From: Schlegelella_A sp038258415
GTDB lineage: Bacteria > Pseudomonadota > Gammaproteobacteria > Burkholderiales > Burkholderiaceae_C
NCBI GenBank assembly: GCA_038258415.1
Contig: JBBSPY010000057.1
Span: 1-15,708, forward strand
Direction: 5' to 3'
DNA: 15,708 nucleotides
In this document: in pieces, positions 1 to 6,521 of the stretch
Numbering within the stretch: position 1 is the first letter of the stretch
How the letters are laid out: every line of letters begins with the position of its first letter
Notes under the pieces: model-generated
Database searches by the model: none
Told to the model about the DNA's origin: nothing
The model's input: only the letters and a program-made list of their open reading frames with translations
Position numbers and translations under genes: made by a program

Positions 1-842
1 AAGCGGAAGATGTTGTCGATCAGCAGCAGCACGTCGCGCTGTTCGTCGTCGCGGAAGTACTCGGCCATCGTCAGGGCGGCCTGGCCGACGCGGAAGCGCG
101 CGCCCGGCGGCTCGTTCATCTGGCCGAAGACCATCACCATGTTCTTCAACACGTCGGCCTTCTTCATCTCGGCGTAGAGATCCTGGCCCTCGCGGCAGCG
201 TTCGCCGATGCCGCAGAAGATGCTGACGCCCTCGTTCGCGCCTCGCTTGCCCGTGTTGTGCTTGCCGACCATGTTGTGGATCATCTCGGTCAGCAGCACC
301 GTCTTGCCGACGCCTGCGCCGCCGAACAGTCCCGCCTTGCCGCCGATCTCGAGCGGCACCAGCACGTCGATCATCTTGATGCCGGTCTCGAAGATCACCG
401 ACGTGGTGGATCGCTCGATCAAGGGCGGTGGCTCGCGATGCACCGAGCGCCACGAGACACCCTCGGGCTCGTCCTGGCGATCGATGGCGTGGCCGAAGAC
501 GTCGAACATGCGCGACAGGATGGCCTTGCCGACCGGCGCCATCAGCGGCCCGCCGGTGTCCGACACCGGCATGCCGCGCGCCAGGCCCTGCGTCGGCGTG
601 AGCGCGATGCCGCGTACGTGGCGAGCGTCGAGCTGGGTGAGTGCTTCGATCGCCACTTCGCCGGCGATGCCCGCGCGCAGCAGGGTGCGGATGGGCGGCA
701 GGCGACCCTCGAAGCGAACGTCGACGACGCTTCCACGCACCGCGGTGACCACACCTGTCCCTGACTCCACGAGGGCTTCGCGCGTCGAGTGGTCGTTGTT
801 GTCGCCCCTCCTGTCGCCCACCCTGAATCCACCCTCCGACAT
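1..842 (-). CDS. atpD: F1F0 ATP synthase subunit beta, alternative N-type (partial, runs off left edge)
   Basis: Catalytic beta subunit of a rotary ATPase; 280 codons of the N-terminal part are visible. After a variable N-terminus come the beta-barrel region (about residues 30-105), a Walker A GGAGVGKT at 174-181, the GERxxEG motif of the catalytic glutamate loop at about 213-219 (GIGERCREG), and a Walker B-like VLLLIDNIFR at 271-280 where the window ends. Canonical atpD follows atpG. Here nothing lies upstream except a divergent gene, so atpD leads its operon, as in N-ATPase operons (atpD-C-Q-R-B-E-F-A-G), which often encode Na+-translocating enzymes. The N-type assignment is inferred from this position and general sequence feel, since the c subunit is outside the window. 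The ATG at 842 lacks a good ribosome site; a GTG about seven codons in is an alternative. Family assignment is very secure, subtype moderately so. Confidence 0.92.
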   Translation of the reverse strand, partial: MSEGGFRVGDRRGDNNDHSTREALVESGTGVVTAVRGSVVDVRFEGRLPPIRTLLRAGIAGEVAIEALTQLDARHVRGIALTPTQGLARGMPVSDTGGPLMAPVGKAILSRMFDVFGHAIDRQDEPEGVSWRSVHREPPPLIERSTTSVIFETGIKMIDVLVPLEIGGKAGLFGGAGVGKTVLLTEMIHNMVGKHNTGKRGANEGVSIFCGIGERCREGQDLYAEMKKADVLKNMVMVFGQMNEPPGARFRVGQAALTMAEYFRDDEQRDVLLLIDNIFR

Positions 843-887
843 CGCCCGCAGGTCACAGGATCGCACTCTGCGCGCGTTGCGGCCCAG

Positions 888-911
888 GGTCTGTGCGTCA
901 GCGCACAGACC
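888..911. promoter_or_regulatory. Perfect 10-bp inverted repeat with Crp-like spacing, candidate operator
   Basis: Arms GGTCTGTGCG (888-897) and CGCACAGACC (902-911) flank a TCAG centre without a mismatch. Inside, TGTG (892-895) and CACA (904-907) are eight bases apart, the same spacing as in the Crp consensus (TGTGA-N6-TCACA). It sits in the 137-bp divergent region between atpD and the acetyltransferase gene, where no transcript should end, so an operator is more likely than a terminator. The binding protein is unknown; the two Crp/Fnr regulators of this window are candidates by inference only. Confidence 0.6.
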
Positions 912-979
912 GGGCATGGCAGCAGCGCTCAGGCTAGGTGTGTCCGAGTGGTTCTGCCCGGTCTCAAAGAGGAAGCCCC

Positions 980-1588
980 ATGGCTACCGTCAAGTCGTCG
1001 ATCGAAACCGTCAAGACTCCGGGCTTGGCCTTGCCCGCCGCGCCCCCTGAGCACGGTGATGACGCGATGCTTCGAGACGGCACCCGCGTTCACGTGCGGG
1101 CCATCCACCCGGCAGACATCGAACTGGAGCGTCGTTTCCTCGAGTCGCTGTCCTCGGCGTCGCGCCGCTTCCGCTTCCTGGACACGATGAACTCACCGAG
1201 CGAGGCGCTTCTGAAGCAGATGACGGCCATCGACCCGGCCACCGACGCAGCTTTCGTGGCGCTGCTGGGCACGGGCGACCAGACCCGGGAGATCGGGGTT
1301 GCCAGGTTCAGCGCGCAAGCCGACGGTGACGACTGCGAATTTGCCGTGACGGTCGCCGATACCTGGCAGCGCAAGGGATTGGGGACGCTGTTGATGCAAC
1401 GCCTGATCGAAGTCGCAAGGACGCGCGGCATCAAGAAGATGCACTCCAGCGACGCTGCAGACAACGATCTGATGCGCGAGTTCGCCGAGCGCCTGCACTT
1501 TCGGCACCAGCGTGATCCCGACGACGCGAAGCTGGTGCTCTACAGCCTGCGCCTCGACGAAACCGAGACCACCCGCAGCAGCGCGTAG
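980..1588 (+). CDS. GNAT-family N-acetyltransferase, resembling the GNAT domain of Pat/YfiQ
   Basis: A 202-residue protein with one GNAT fold. After a flexible 30-residue leader comes a segment of the type LRDGTRVHVRAIHPADIELE (31-50), followed by the SSASRRFRFL stretch typical of the acetyltransferase domain at the C-terminus of Pat/YfiQ lysine acetyltransferases. The acetyl-CoA motif A is visible as WQRKGLGTLL (129-138). The large NDP-forming acyl-CoA synthetase-like part of Pat is absent, so this is a stand-alone acetyltransferase, perhaps modifying proteins; the substrate is not readable from sequence. The ATG at 980 is chosen because AAAGAGGAAG lies just upstream; an in-frame start 42 bases earlier has no such support. 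It is divergent from atpD and shares its control region, so co-regulation is plausible. Confidence 0.85.
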   Translation: MATVKSSIETVKTPGLALPAAPPEHGDDAMLRDGTRVHVRAIHPADIELERRFLESLSSASRRFRFLDTMNSPSEALLKQMTAIDPATDAAFVALLGTGDQTREIGVARFSAQADGDDCEFAVTVADTWQRKGLGTLLMQRLIEVARTRGIKKMHSSDAADNDLMREFAERLHFRHQRDPDDAKLVLYSLRLDETETTRSSA

Positions 1589-1769
1589 GCCGCCGCCTCT
1601 ACGGCGCCACGCGTCTGCCGCTCGCGATTCCAGCGCTGCTACGTGCGGCAGCGAACAGACCTGCGTGCGCCTTGATCCTAGTCTGGGCCCATCGCCGCTG
1701 CGCACACCCGTAACGCACTTCTCCCGTCCGGCGCCGCACGCGCGGCGGCGAGCAAGCTATTTCCCGTCA

Positions 1770-2235
1770 TTGCTGCTGACCTCGATCGCCGCTCGCGCGC
1801 AAGACGAAACACTGCCGGCCTTCAAGCAGGGCGACTCGATCGAAGCCCGGGTGCAGGGCTGCGTCACCTGCCACGGCCGGAGCGGCCAGGGCAGCCGCAA
1901 CGGCGTGTACCCGCGCATCGCAGGCAAGCCGGCCGGCTACCTCTACAACCAGTTGGCCGCGTTCGGGACGGCACGCGCCGCTACGCGCCGATGAGCGCAA
2001 CATCGCACCATGCATCTCCTGCCACGGTGGCGTCGATCAGAAGCTGGGCGCACCGCGGCTTGAAGGGTTGCCGAAGGACTACATCGTCGAGCAGCTGCAG
2101 GCGTTCAAGTCGGGTGCGCGCCACAACGACGCGCAGGCCCAGATGCGCAACATGGTTCGCGCCATCACGCCTGCCGAGATCGACGAAGTGGCCGAGTTCT
2201 ATGCCCGCAAGTCGACGGCGCACGCAACGCGCTAG
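1770..2235 (+). pseudogene. Decayed two-haem c4-type cytochrome c (frameshift plus internal deletion)
   Basis: Two haem-binding CxxCH motifs are present but in different frames: CVTCH at 1860-1874 and CISCH at 2011-2025. The first frame gives a signal-peptide-like end (LLLTSIAARAQDE), the CVTCHGRSGQG haem site and a YPRIAGKPAGYLYNQLAAF block. At about 1965 the frame shifts by one base to continue RDGTRRYAPM. At about 1990 it shifts again into ADERNIAPCISCHGG and on to the stop at 2233-2235. In intact c4-like cytochromes some 30 or more residues separate the RYAPM and DERNIAPC blocks, so an internal deletion is also inferred. No convincing ATG start precedes the signal remnant; the TTG at 1770 is nominal. 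The intact protein would be a periplasmic electron carrier. Single-base errors in assembly could explain the first shift but not the missing segment. Confidence 0.78.
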
Positions 2236-2279
2236 CCAGCCAGCAAACCCAACCGTTAGCCGTCAGGACAGTTGTGCAG

Positions 2280-2351
2280 CATCCTTTCACGGTCGAGCAG
2301 TTCCACGGTGTGCTCCGCGAATACGACACGACGGTTTGGCCGGCCCTTTGA
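2280..2351 (+). pseudogene. Short remnant of a membrane-protein N-terminus (DUF6064-like)
   Basis: In one frame this stretch reads HPFTVEQFHGVLREYDTTVW, then PAL and a stop at 2349-2351. From memory this resembles the N-terminal block PFTxEQFFxVFxxYNxxVWPAQ of DUF6064-type integral membrane proteins. The following membrane part is missing. The fragment lies between the decayed cytochrome and the VIT-family gene. The match is short, so the family name is tentative; the stretch could be coincidental. Confidence 0.35.
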
Positions 2352-2379
2352 AAGTCGCAGGGACCCTCCAGTAGATGCC

Positions 2380-3069
2380 ATGAGACACAGCGAAAGCCAT
2401 CGAACACATCGAACTGGATGGCTGCGCGCGGCCGTCCTCGGCGCAAACGACGGAATCGTCTCTACTGCGAGCCTTGTCCTAGGCGTCGCTGCGTCAGGTG
2501 CAAGTACCCAGGCAACGCTGATTGCAGGCGTAGCAGGCCTTGTCGCAGGTGCCATGTCAATGGCTGCAGGCGAGTATGTGTCGGTCAGTTCACAAGCCGA
2601 CACCGAGCGCGCAGACCTGGCCCGGGAGAGCAAGGAGTTGGCGGCAAGCCCGAGTCAGGAACACGCTGAACTGACGTCAATCTACGTGAAACGCGGCCTC
2701 GATGAGGCACTGGCCACCAACGTGGCCACGCAATTGATGGCTCATGACTCGCTTGGCGCACATGCGCGAGATGAGCTCGGCATCTCGGACACCCTGGCCG
2801 CAAGACCCGTGCAAGCCGCTTTGGCTTCGGCGGGTACGTTTGCCGTGGGCGCGGCGCTGCCTCTGTCAATGGTTTCGATGCTTCCTCCTTCGATGCTCAT
2901 GTGGGGCCTCGCTGGCAGCTCGCTTGGCTTTCTTGCTCTACTCGGACTGCTGGCGGCACGCGCAGGCGGCTCCTCTGTGACCATCTCGGTCGCGCGCGTG
3001 ATGTTCTGGGGCGCCTTGGCAATGGCACTGACCGCGGGAGTCGGGGCTCTCTTCGGGGTGGCGGCCTGA
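2380..3069 (+). CDS. VIT1/CCC1-family Fe2+/Mn2+ transporter
   Basis: A complete 229-residue inner-membrane protein of the vacuolar iron transporter family. The family signature GANDGIVSTASLVLGV is at 21-36, and the second helix region AGAMSMAAGEYVSVSSQAD at 57-75 carries the conserved Met/Glu/Tyr residues. A charged cytoplasmic segment (about 76-135), with the E-x-x-EL...IYxxRG pattern (94-106) of the metal-binding region, is followed by three hydrophobic segments (about 146-167, 172-193, 203-227), giving the usual five-helix layout. Members export or sequester Fe2+ or Mn2+; which metal is used here cannot be told. The ATG at 2380 is chosen because the family signature starts soon after it; the in-frame extension upstream is low-complexity and lies over a gene remnant. 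It is the only clearly intact gene between 1.6 and 5.5 kb. Confidence 0.88.
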   Translation: MRHSESHRTHRTGWLRAAVLGANDGIVSTASLVLGVAASGASTQATLIAGVAGLVAGAMSMAAGEYVSVSSQADTERADLARESKELAASPSQEHAELTSIYVKRGLDEALATNVATQLMAHDSLGAHARDELGISDTLAARPVQAALASAGTFAVGAALPLSMVSMLPPSMLMWGLAGSSLGFLALLGLLAARAGGSSVTISVARVMFWGALAMALTAGVGALFGVAA

Positions 3070-3134
3070 TCGGAAAAGTGACATGAAGCGCGACGCCGAA
3101 CCGCTCCATCGGCCCGACATTCCAAACGCTGCTT

Positions 3135-3149
3135 CGGGCCTTCGGCCCG
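3135..3149. repeat. Small GC-rich hairpin after the VIT-family gene
   Basis: CGGGCC and GGCCCG pair perfectly around a TTC loop, 65 bases after the transporter stop codon. There is no T-run on the plus-strand side, so it is not a classical intrinsic terminator. It could still stabilise or punctuate the transcript. Confidence 0.35.
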
Positions 3150-3155
3150 CTGCTC

Positions 3156-4096
3156 ATGTCGACCGATGGACGACATCGTGGTGAGCCGCGAGAGCCCAAG
3201 GCCCCATCCCGACGGCAACTCCTGCTGGCGGCTGCGGGGGTCTCCGCCACGGCAACGTTGCCGGCATGTTCATCGGGCGACGCCGAGCAGAGCGCTGCCC
3301 GCGCCCTGCGACTGCCGCAGGTGCAGCCCTTCGGCACGGCCGTTGCCCCGGTGTCCCCGATGCATGACCTGGTGCGCCAGGCCTTCCTCGCTCCTTCGAG
3401 CCACAACACGCAATGCTGGCGCCTCCAGATCACCGAGAACTCGATCTCGATGGCGCGCGACCTCACGCGCCGCTGCCCGGCCGTGGATCCCGACGACCAT
3501 CACCTCTATGTCTCGCTGGGTTGTGCGGCGGAAAAAATCGTGCATGCCGCCCTGGCCACCGGACTCCGGGCCGACCCACGCTTCGATCCCGGCGGCGGCG
3601 GTGTGATTGCGGTGAACTTCGACGCGACACGGAACCGCGTCTCGCCGCTGTCTCAGGCGATCACCGAACGGCATTGCACCCGCGGCGACTACGACGGCCA
3701 GCCGATTTCGCCGGCCGAACTGCGCCAGCTGGAACAGGCGGGCACCGGGGACGGCATCAGCGTGCGGCTGCTGACTGCGCGCCCGGCCATGGAGAGCGTG
3801 CTCGAGTACGTTGTCGCGGCGAGCACGGCACAGATAAAAGACGTCGCGTTCGTCGCGGAACTCCAGGCATGGATCCGCTTCAGCACCGACGAGGCGCTGC
3901 GCACCGGCGATGGCCTTTCGCCGGCGCCACGGGCAACCCCTCGTTGCCGCGGTGGCTGGGCAGCCGGGTGATGGGCCTGTTTTTCACACCGAAATCCGAG
4001 AATCAACGCCACTCGCGGGAGGTTCGCAAGTCGGCCGGCATCGCGGTGTTTGCCTCGGAGCGCAGTGACAAGGCCCATTGGGTCGAGGCAGGCCGG
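3156..4096 (+). pseudogene. Acg-like nitroreductase with Tat/lipoprotein signal, frameshifted and truncated
   Basis: The first frame encodes a twin-arginine-type leader (SRRQLLLAAAG, residues 18-28) followed by LPACSS, which looks like a lipobox. A nitroreductase-like domain with the flavin-binding block FLAPSSHNTQCWRLQ follows. Near 3915 one base is missing: the first frame runs into a spurious tail and stops at about 3971. The family sequence continues in another frame as FAGATGNPSLPRWLGSRVMG through SAGIAVFASE to HWVEAGR at 4096. The normal C-terminal 60-70 residues are absent because the sequence switches abruptly to a reversed norB-like fragment. Intact members are FMN-dependent nitroreductase-like proteins, often found in anaerobic or dormancy-stress gene sets. 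The ATG at 3156 has no clear ribosome site. Confidence 0.75.
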
Positions 4097-4294
4097 TTCC
4101 CAGGCGTCCAGCGTCAGCAAGGTGAGCGGCACCACCTCCAGTGCCGAGAACAAGGCCGACAGGGCCATGTTGACGTTGGTCTGCCCGGTGAAGTACCAGT
4201 GATGGCCGGTGCCCATCAGGCCGCCGAGAAAGTACAGGATGGCGTCCAGGTAGACCACCCGCAGCGCCACGTTGCGGCGGGTCAGCCCGAGCGC
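4097..4294 (-). pseudogene. norB: Internal fragment of nitric oxide reductase large subunit (NorB-like)
   Basis: Read on the minus strand, this gives two transmembrane-rich blocks: VALRVVYLDAILYFLGGL, then MGTGHHWYFTGQ and SALFSALEVVPLTLLTLDAW. The GTGHH pair and the ALEVVPL segment are hallmarks of the haem-copper NorB family, where the histidines ligand the binuclear centre. Only about 66 codons remain. A stop (4295-4297) precedes the fragment, and homology ends at 4097 exactly where the nitroreductase remnant begins in the opposite orientation. It cannot encode a working enzyme. An intact NorB reduces NO to N2O in the inner membrane, so the piece hints at a denitrifying ancestor or donor. 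Quinol-type (qNor) versus cytochrome-type cannot be settled. Confidence 0.7.
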
Positions 4295-4301
4295 TCACGA
4301 C

Positions 4302-4608
4302 TCAGGCTGCAATCAGCCAGGCAACTGTCGGTGCCAGCGCGGTGCCGAGGGCGCTGGCGGTGAAGACGATCCCAGCCAGGATGATCATGCTGCGCCTGCC
4401 GAAACGGCCCCTGAGAGCACCTCCCAATCCCGCACCCAGGACGGCACCCACGAGCACGGAGCTGACGACAATCTCCTCCATGGCCGGTGACAAGGAGAAC
4501 TGATCCTTGATGAAAAGGTAGCGCCGGAGATGACACCCGTGTCGTAGCCGAAGAGCAGGCCGCCGATCGCGGCAACGCCTACCGCGCGAAATAGAAGAGA
4601 CGGTTCAT
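4302..4608 (-). pseudogene. MFS sugar-transporter fragment, two frameshifts, truncated after three helices
   Basis: Starting from the ATG at 4608 the protein begins MNRLFYFAR, then hits a stop (4581-4579). One missing base restores AVGVAAIGGLLFGYDTGVIS, and a second missing base near 4520 restores LFIKDQFSLSPAMEEIVVSS. The downstream part has the MFS signature loop GGALRGRFGRRSMIILAG. The GGLLFGYDTGVISG block is typical of the sugar-porter subfamily of the major facilitator superfamily. The sequence stops at WLIAA (4304-4302), about a quarter of the usual 450-residue length, and is followed at once by the norB-like fragment. The start overlaps the stop of the upstream 108-codon reading frame by ATGA, suggesting former translational coupling. 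Confidence 0.75.
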
Positions 4609-4931
4609 TCCGGTCCGGTCTCTGCCCGCCGGGGGAAACGCTCGATGCCGAGATGGGACATCGAGGATCGGCTCGGAGCCGATTTCGGCGATGTCACGTC
4701 GATGGCGTGGGCCGAGCCCTCCGGCGTCAAGGGCGCGCAAGCCTTGCAGGCGCGCTGCAACCTTTCCACCGCTGCCCACGCCATCGGGCGATCACGCCTC
4801 ATCGATTCGACGAAGGAGGCCAACTCAGCGTTGGCGGACAAGATCTCAACCAAAAGGGCACCTCTCGCTCGTCGCAACGTCGCTTCGACTGTACGAGCGA
4901 CGCGCAGCGAGATCGGTGCGCCAGCACACAT
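4605..4931 (-). CDS. Unrecognised 108-residue protein
   Basis: I do not recognise a family. The reading frame is open for 108 codons from ATG at 4931. Its middle part (about residues 14-70) looks helical and protein-like, with segments such as GALLVEILSANAELASFVES and AWAAVERLQRACKACA, while the last 30 residues look disordered. Its TGA overlaps the ATG of the broken MFS gene (ATGA), the arrangement of a coupled operon. The ribosome site is weak (CAGG, five bases before the ATG). The opposite strand also has an open frame over the same bases, so coding status is uncertain; the surrounding genes are decayed and this may be a remnant too. Confidence 0.35.
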   Translation of the reverse strand: MCAGAPISLRVARTVEATLRRARGALLVEILSANAELASFVESMRRDRPMAWAAVERLQRACKACAPLTPEGSAHAIDVTSPKSAPSRSSMSHLGIERFPRRAETGPE

Positions 4932-5095
4932 AGGAGCCTGACTCGGCGGGCATGAGAAAGGTCCTTGTCACGCAAGGAGTCGACTGTACGTTCGCAGTCG
5001 TACGACCGGATCTTGCTCACCGCTGCATGTGCGCCAGCAGACAGACAGGCCGACCACCTTCGGCTCAGAGTCGGGTCATCGAACCAGAGGAGAGT
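4932..5095. other. Gap with no recognisable gene
   Basis: Short open frames exist on both strands, but none has recognisable content or a good start. The word TCGACTGTACG occurs at about 4888 and again at about 4980, followed by a short self-complementary GTCGTACGAC; I attach no function to these. The stretch separates the unrecognised minus-strand frame from a PRC-barrel remnant on the plus strand. Confidence 0.3.
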
Positions 5096-5292
5096 GGTGG
5101 CTCGGTCATCAGGTGCTCGTCGCGCCGCAGCGGATCGCTGACATCAATTGGCTCGATGCCACCGTGTCGGTCGATCTGACGCGGCAGGCGGTCAAGGCCG
5201 CGCCACCCTACGACGCGAACGCCTTGCCGAACACGGAGCAGGAACGCGGGCTCTTCGCCCATGACGCAAAGGCCTCGCATGTTCGCGACTGA
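5096..5292 (+). pseudogene. PRC-barrel domain remnant
   Basis: The frame reads WWLGHQVLVAPQRIADINWL, then a DATVSVDLTRQAVKAAPPYD block, continuing to ERGLFAH. The VLVAPxxI...VSVDLTRQAVKxxPPYD pattern is the second half of PRC-barrel proteins (photosynthetic reaction-centre H-subunit-like fold), small beta-barrel proteins common in Burkholderiales stress loci. The first half of the barrel and the usual HYGRPGYW-like end are missing; instead a short unrelated tail leads to the stop. A longer frame opens at about 5029, but its first 20 or so residues do not look like the family. It is probably a non-functional fragment. Its stop overlaps the start of the next decayed small gene. Confidence 0.55.
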
Positions 5293-5486
5293 GTTGCCAT
5301 TTCCCGAGCTGGCGCTGGTGGTAGGAACTCGAGGACTCTCGGCGCCGGCGTCGGCCTGCTGCTCGCCGAACGGTTAACAACGGATCAGCGTCGAGCCGTA
5401 GGCTGGGCCCTTGTGGCGATCGGGGTCGTGACCACGCTTCCCTCGGCGCTGATGTGTTCAACCGTCGAAAGCGCATGCCGGGTTGA
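5279..5486 (+). pseudogene. Small single-helix membrane protein, two frameshifts
   Basis: Three frames read in order give a coherent 60- to 65-residue protein. MFATELPFPELALVVGTR comes from the ATG at 5279. After a shift near 5331 comes LGAGVGLLLAERLTTDQ, then RRAVGWALVAIGVVTTLPSA, with two hydrophobic stretches. After a second shift near 5450 it ends DVFNRRKRMPG with a stop at 5484-5486. The pattern of a glycine-rich helix, a charged turn (TTDQRR) and a second helix ending in basic residues is seen in small uncharacterised inner-membrane proteins. It follows the PRC-barrel remnant directly, so the two probably formed one unit. Function is unknown. Single-base sequencing errors could also cause such shifts. 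Confidence 0.5.
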
Positions 5487-5530
5487 CGGCCTCGCACGCC
5501 GTCTGGCGGCGGATACGGCGCCTTTGCCGC

Positions 5531-5725
5531 TCAACCGCGGCCGCCATGAAGGGTCGCGAAATTCAAAGCCAATGCCGCGAGGACGCCCGCGACCGTCGTC
5601 GGATCCTCGGCGCCGGCGGCGGCAGCAAGCTCGACCGCGATCTCGTACTGCCGCCGCGTCAGTTCTTCGGCACGCATCAGGTCTTGAGCGGTGATGTTGG
5701 CCCGGTGTTCGGTTGGTGTAGCCAT
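5531..5725 (-). CDS. Small 64-residue protein downstream of a Crp/Fnr gene, function unknown
   Basis: It begins MATPTEHRANITAQDLMRAE and has a central stretch EELTRRQYEIAVELAAAAGA that should form an amphipathic helix. A second Ala/Leu-rich helix (VAGVLAALALNFATLH) ends in GGRG. There is no signal peptide and no cysteine. An excellent ribosome site (AAGGAGA) lies six bases before the ATG at 5725, and the gene follows the regulator's stop codon by 26 bases, so the two are almost certainly co-transcribed. The strong start signal and clean spacing make it a real gene despite its size. I do not recognise the family; a partner or modulator of the regulator is only a guess. Confidence 0.65.
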   Translation of the reverse strand: MATPTEHRANITAQDLMRAEELTRRQYEIAVELAAAAGAEDPTTVAGVLAALALNFATLHGGRG

Positions 5726-5751
5726 CGATTTCTCCTTGATGTAACTTGCTC

Positions 5752-6444
5752 CTACCGCATCCATGCGAGGTAGGTGTGCCGGTCTGCCGCATAGCAGCCG
5801 CAGGCAGCGGCTTCGAGGCCGCTGCGATCGAGAACGGTGAGCTCGCCTCGCCGATACGCGATGAGGCCATCTTCTTGCAGGCTTCTGGCCGCCGTCGTGA
5901 CGCCGACCCGTCGTACCCCCAGCATGTAGGCCAGAAACTCGTGTGTCACGCGAAAGGTGTCGGACTGCGAACGGTCCTGGCTCATCAACAGCCAGCGCGC
6001 CAGGCGAGGGCCGATGAGGTGAAAGCGCAGGCAACCGGCCGACTGCGCCAGTTGCCCCATCAGCACGTAGATGTAGCGGCCAAGCTCCCGCCGCAGCGCC
6101 GAGCTGCTGCGGAGCTCGCGCTGAAGGGCCGCGGAGCTGACCTGCCATGCGAGCCCCGGGCCCTGAACGACTGCGTGCAGCGGGGAAACAGACACGCCTA
6201 GCGCGAAGTGCGCGCCGAGCATGCCTTCAGCGCCGATCATTCCGACCTCCACGCCGGGACTGCCCTCGATTCGGGTCACGAGCGAGATGAACCCTTCGGT
6301 CGGAAAGTAGGCGTGGCGCATCGGCATGCCGGGTTCCGACAACACGTCGGCAAGCCCCAAATCGACGCATCTGCAGACCGAAAGCAGCGCGTTCCTGTCT
6401 TTGCGCGGAAGCGATTCGATCAGACGGTTTTCTGCTTCGACCAA
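5752..6444 (-). CDS. Crp/Fnr-family transcriptional regulator (first of two paralogues)
   Basis: A 230-residue regulator with an N-terminal cyclic-nucleotide-binding fold (about residues 10-130, with the YFPTEGFISLV block) and a C-terminal winged helix (RVTHEFLAYMLGVRRVGVTT, then ARSLQEDGLIAYRRGELTVL). The ligand is unclear: neither a cAMP-binding RxS signature nor the N-terminal four-cysteine cluster of FNR is evident. The start is set at TTG 6444 because GAGGA lies at the right distance upstream and because the protein then aligns from its beginning with the neighbouring paralogue (LIESLP against LLASLP). The open frame extends 43 codons further upstream to an ATG, but that part is unlike the family. 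The small 64-residue gene follows in the same transcript. Confidence 0.85.
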   Translation of the reverse strand: MVEAENRLIESLPRKDRNALLSVCRCVDLGLADVLSEPGMPMRHAYFPTEGFISLVTRIEGSPGVEVGMIGAEGMLGAHFALGVSVSPLHAVVQGPGLAWQVSSAALQRELRSSSALRRELGRYIYVLMGQLAQSAGCLRFHLIGPRLARWLLMSQDRSQSDTFRVTHEFLAYMLGVRRVGVTTAARSLQEDGLIAYRRGELTVLDRSGLEAAACGCYAADRHTYLAWMR

Positions 6445-6506
6445 GCCAGTTCCTCGGCGGTGACGCGTGACGCCGTGAGTCGGGGGGTCGCGTGCAACGC
6501 ATCGCG

Positions 6507-6521
6507 TCGAGGCGCCCTCGA
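6507..6521. promoter_or_regulatory. Short inverted repeat upstream of the first Crp/Fnr gene
   Basis: TCGAGG and CCTCGA are separated by CGC, 63 bases upstream of the TTG start, within the 216-bp gap between the two regulator genes. It could be an autoregulatory operator, but a repeat of this length can arise by chance in such GC-rich DNA. Nothing else recognisable was seen in the gap. Confidence 0.25.

Noticed and set aside
888..911. Palindrome as an intrinsic terminator
   Set aside because: It lies between two divergent starts with no gene ending there and no T-run beside it.
208..1050. Long plus-strand open frames opposite atpD
   Set aside because: They are antisense to a clear ATP synthase beta gene; their residue composition (Arg/Pro/Ser-rich) is that of GC-rich shadow frames.
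1512..1769. Extending the cytochrome reading frame back into the acetyltransferase gene
   Set aside because: The upstream codons overlap the acetyltransferase in another frame and do not form a signal peptide.
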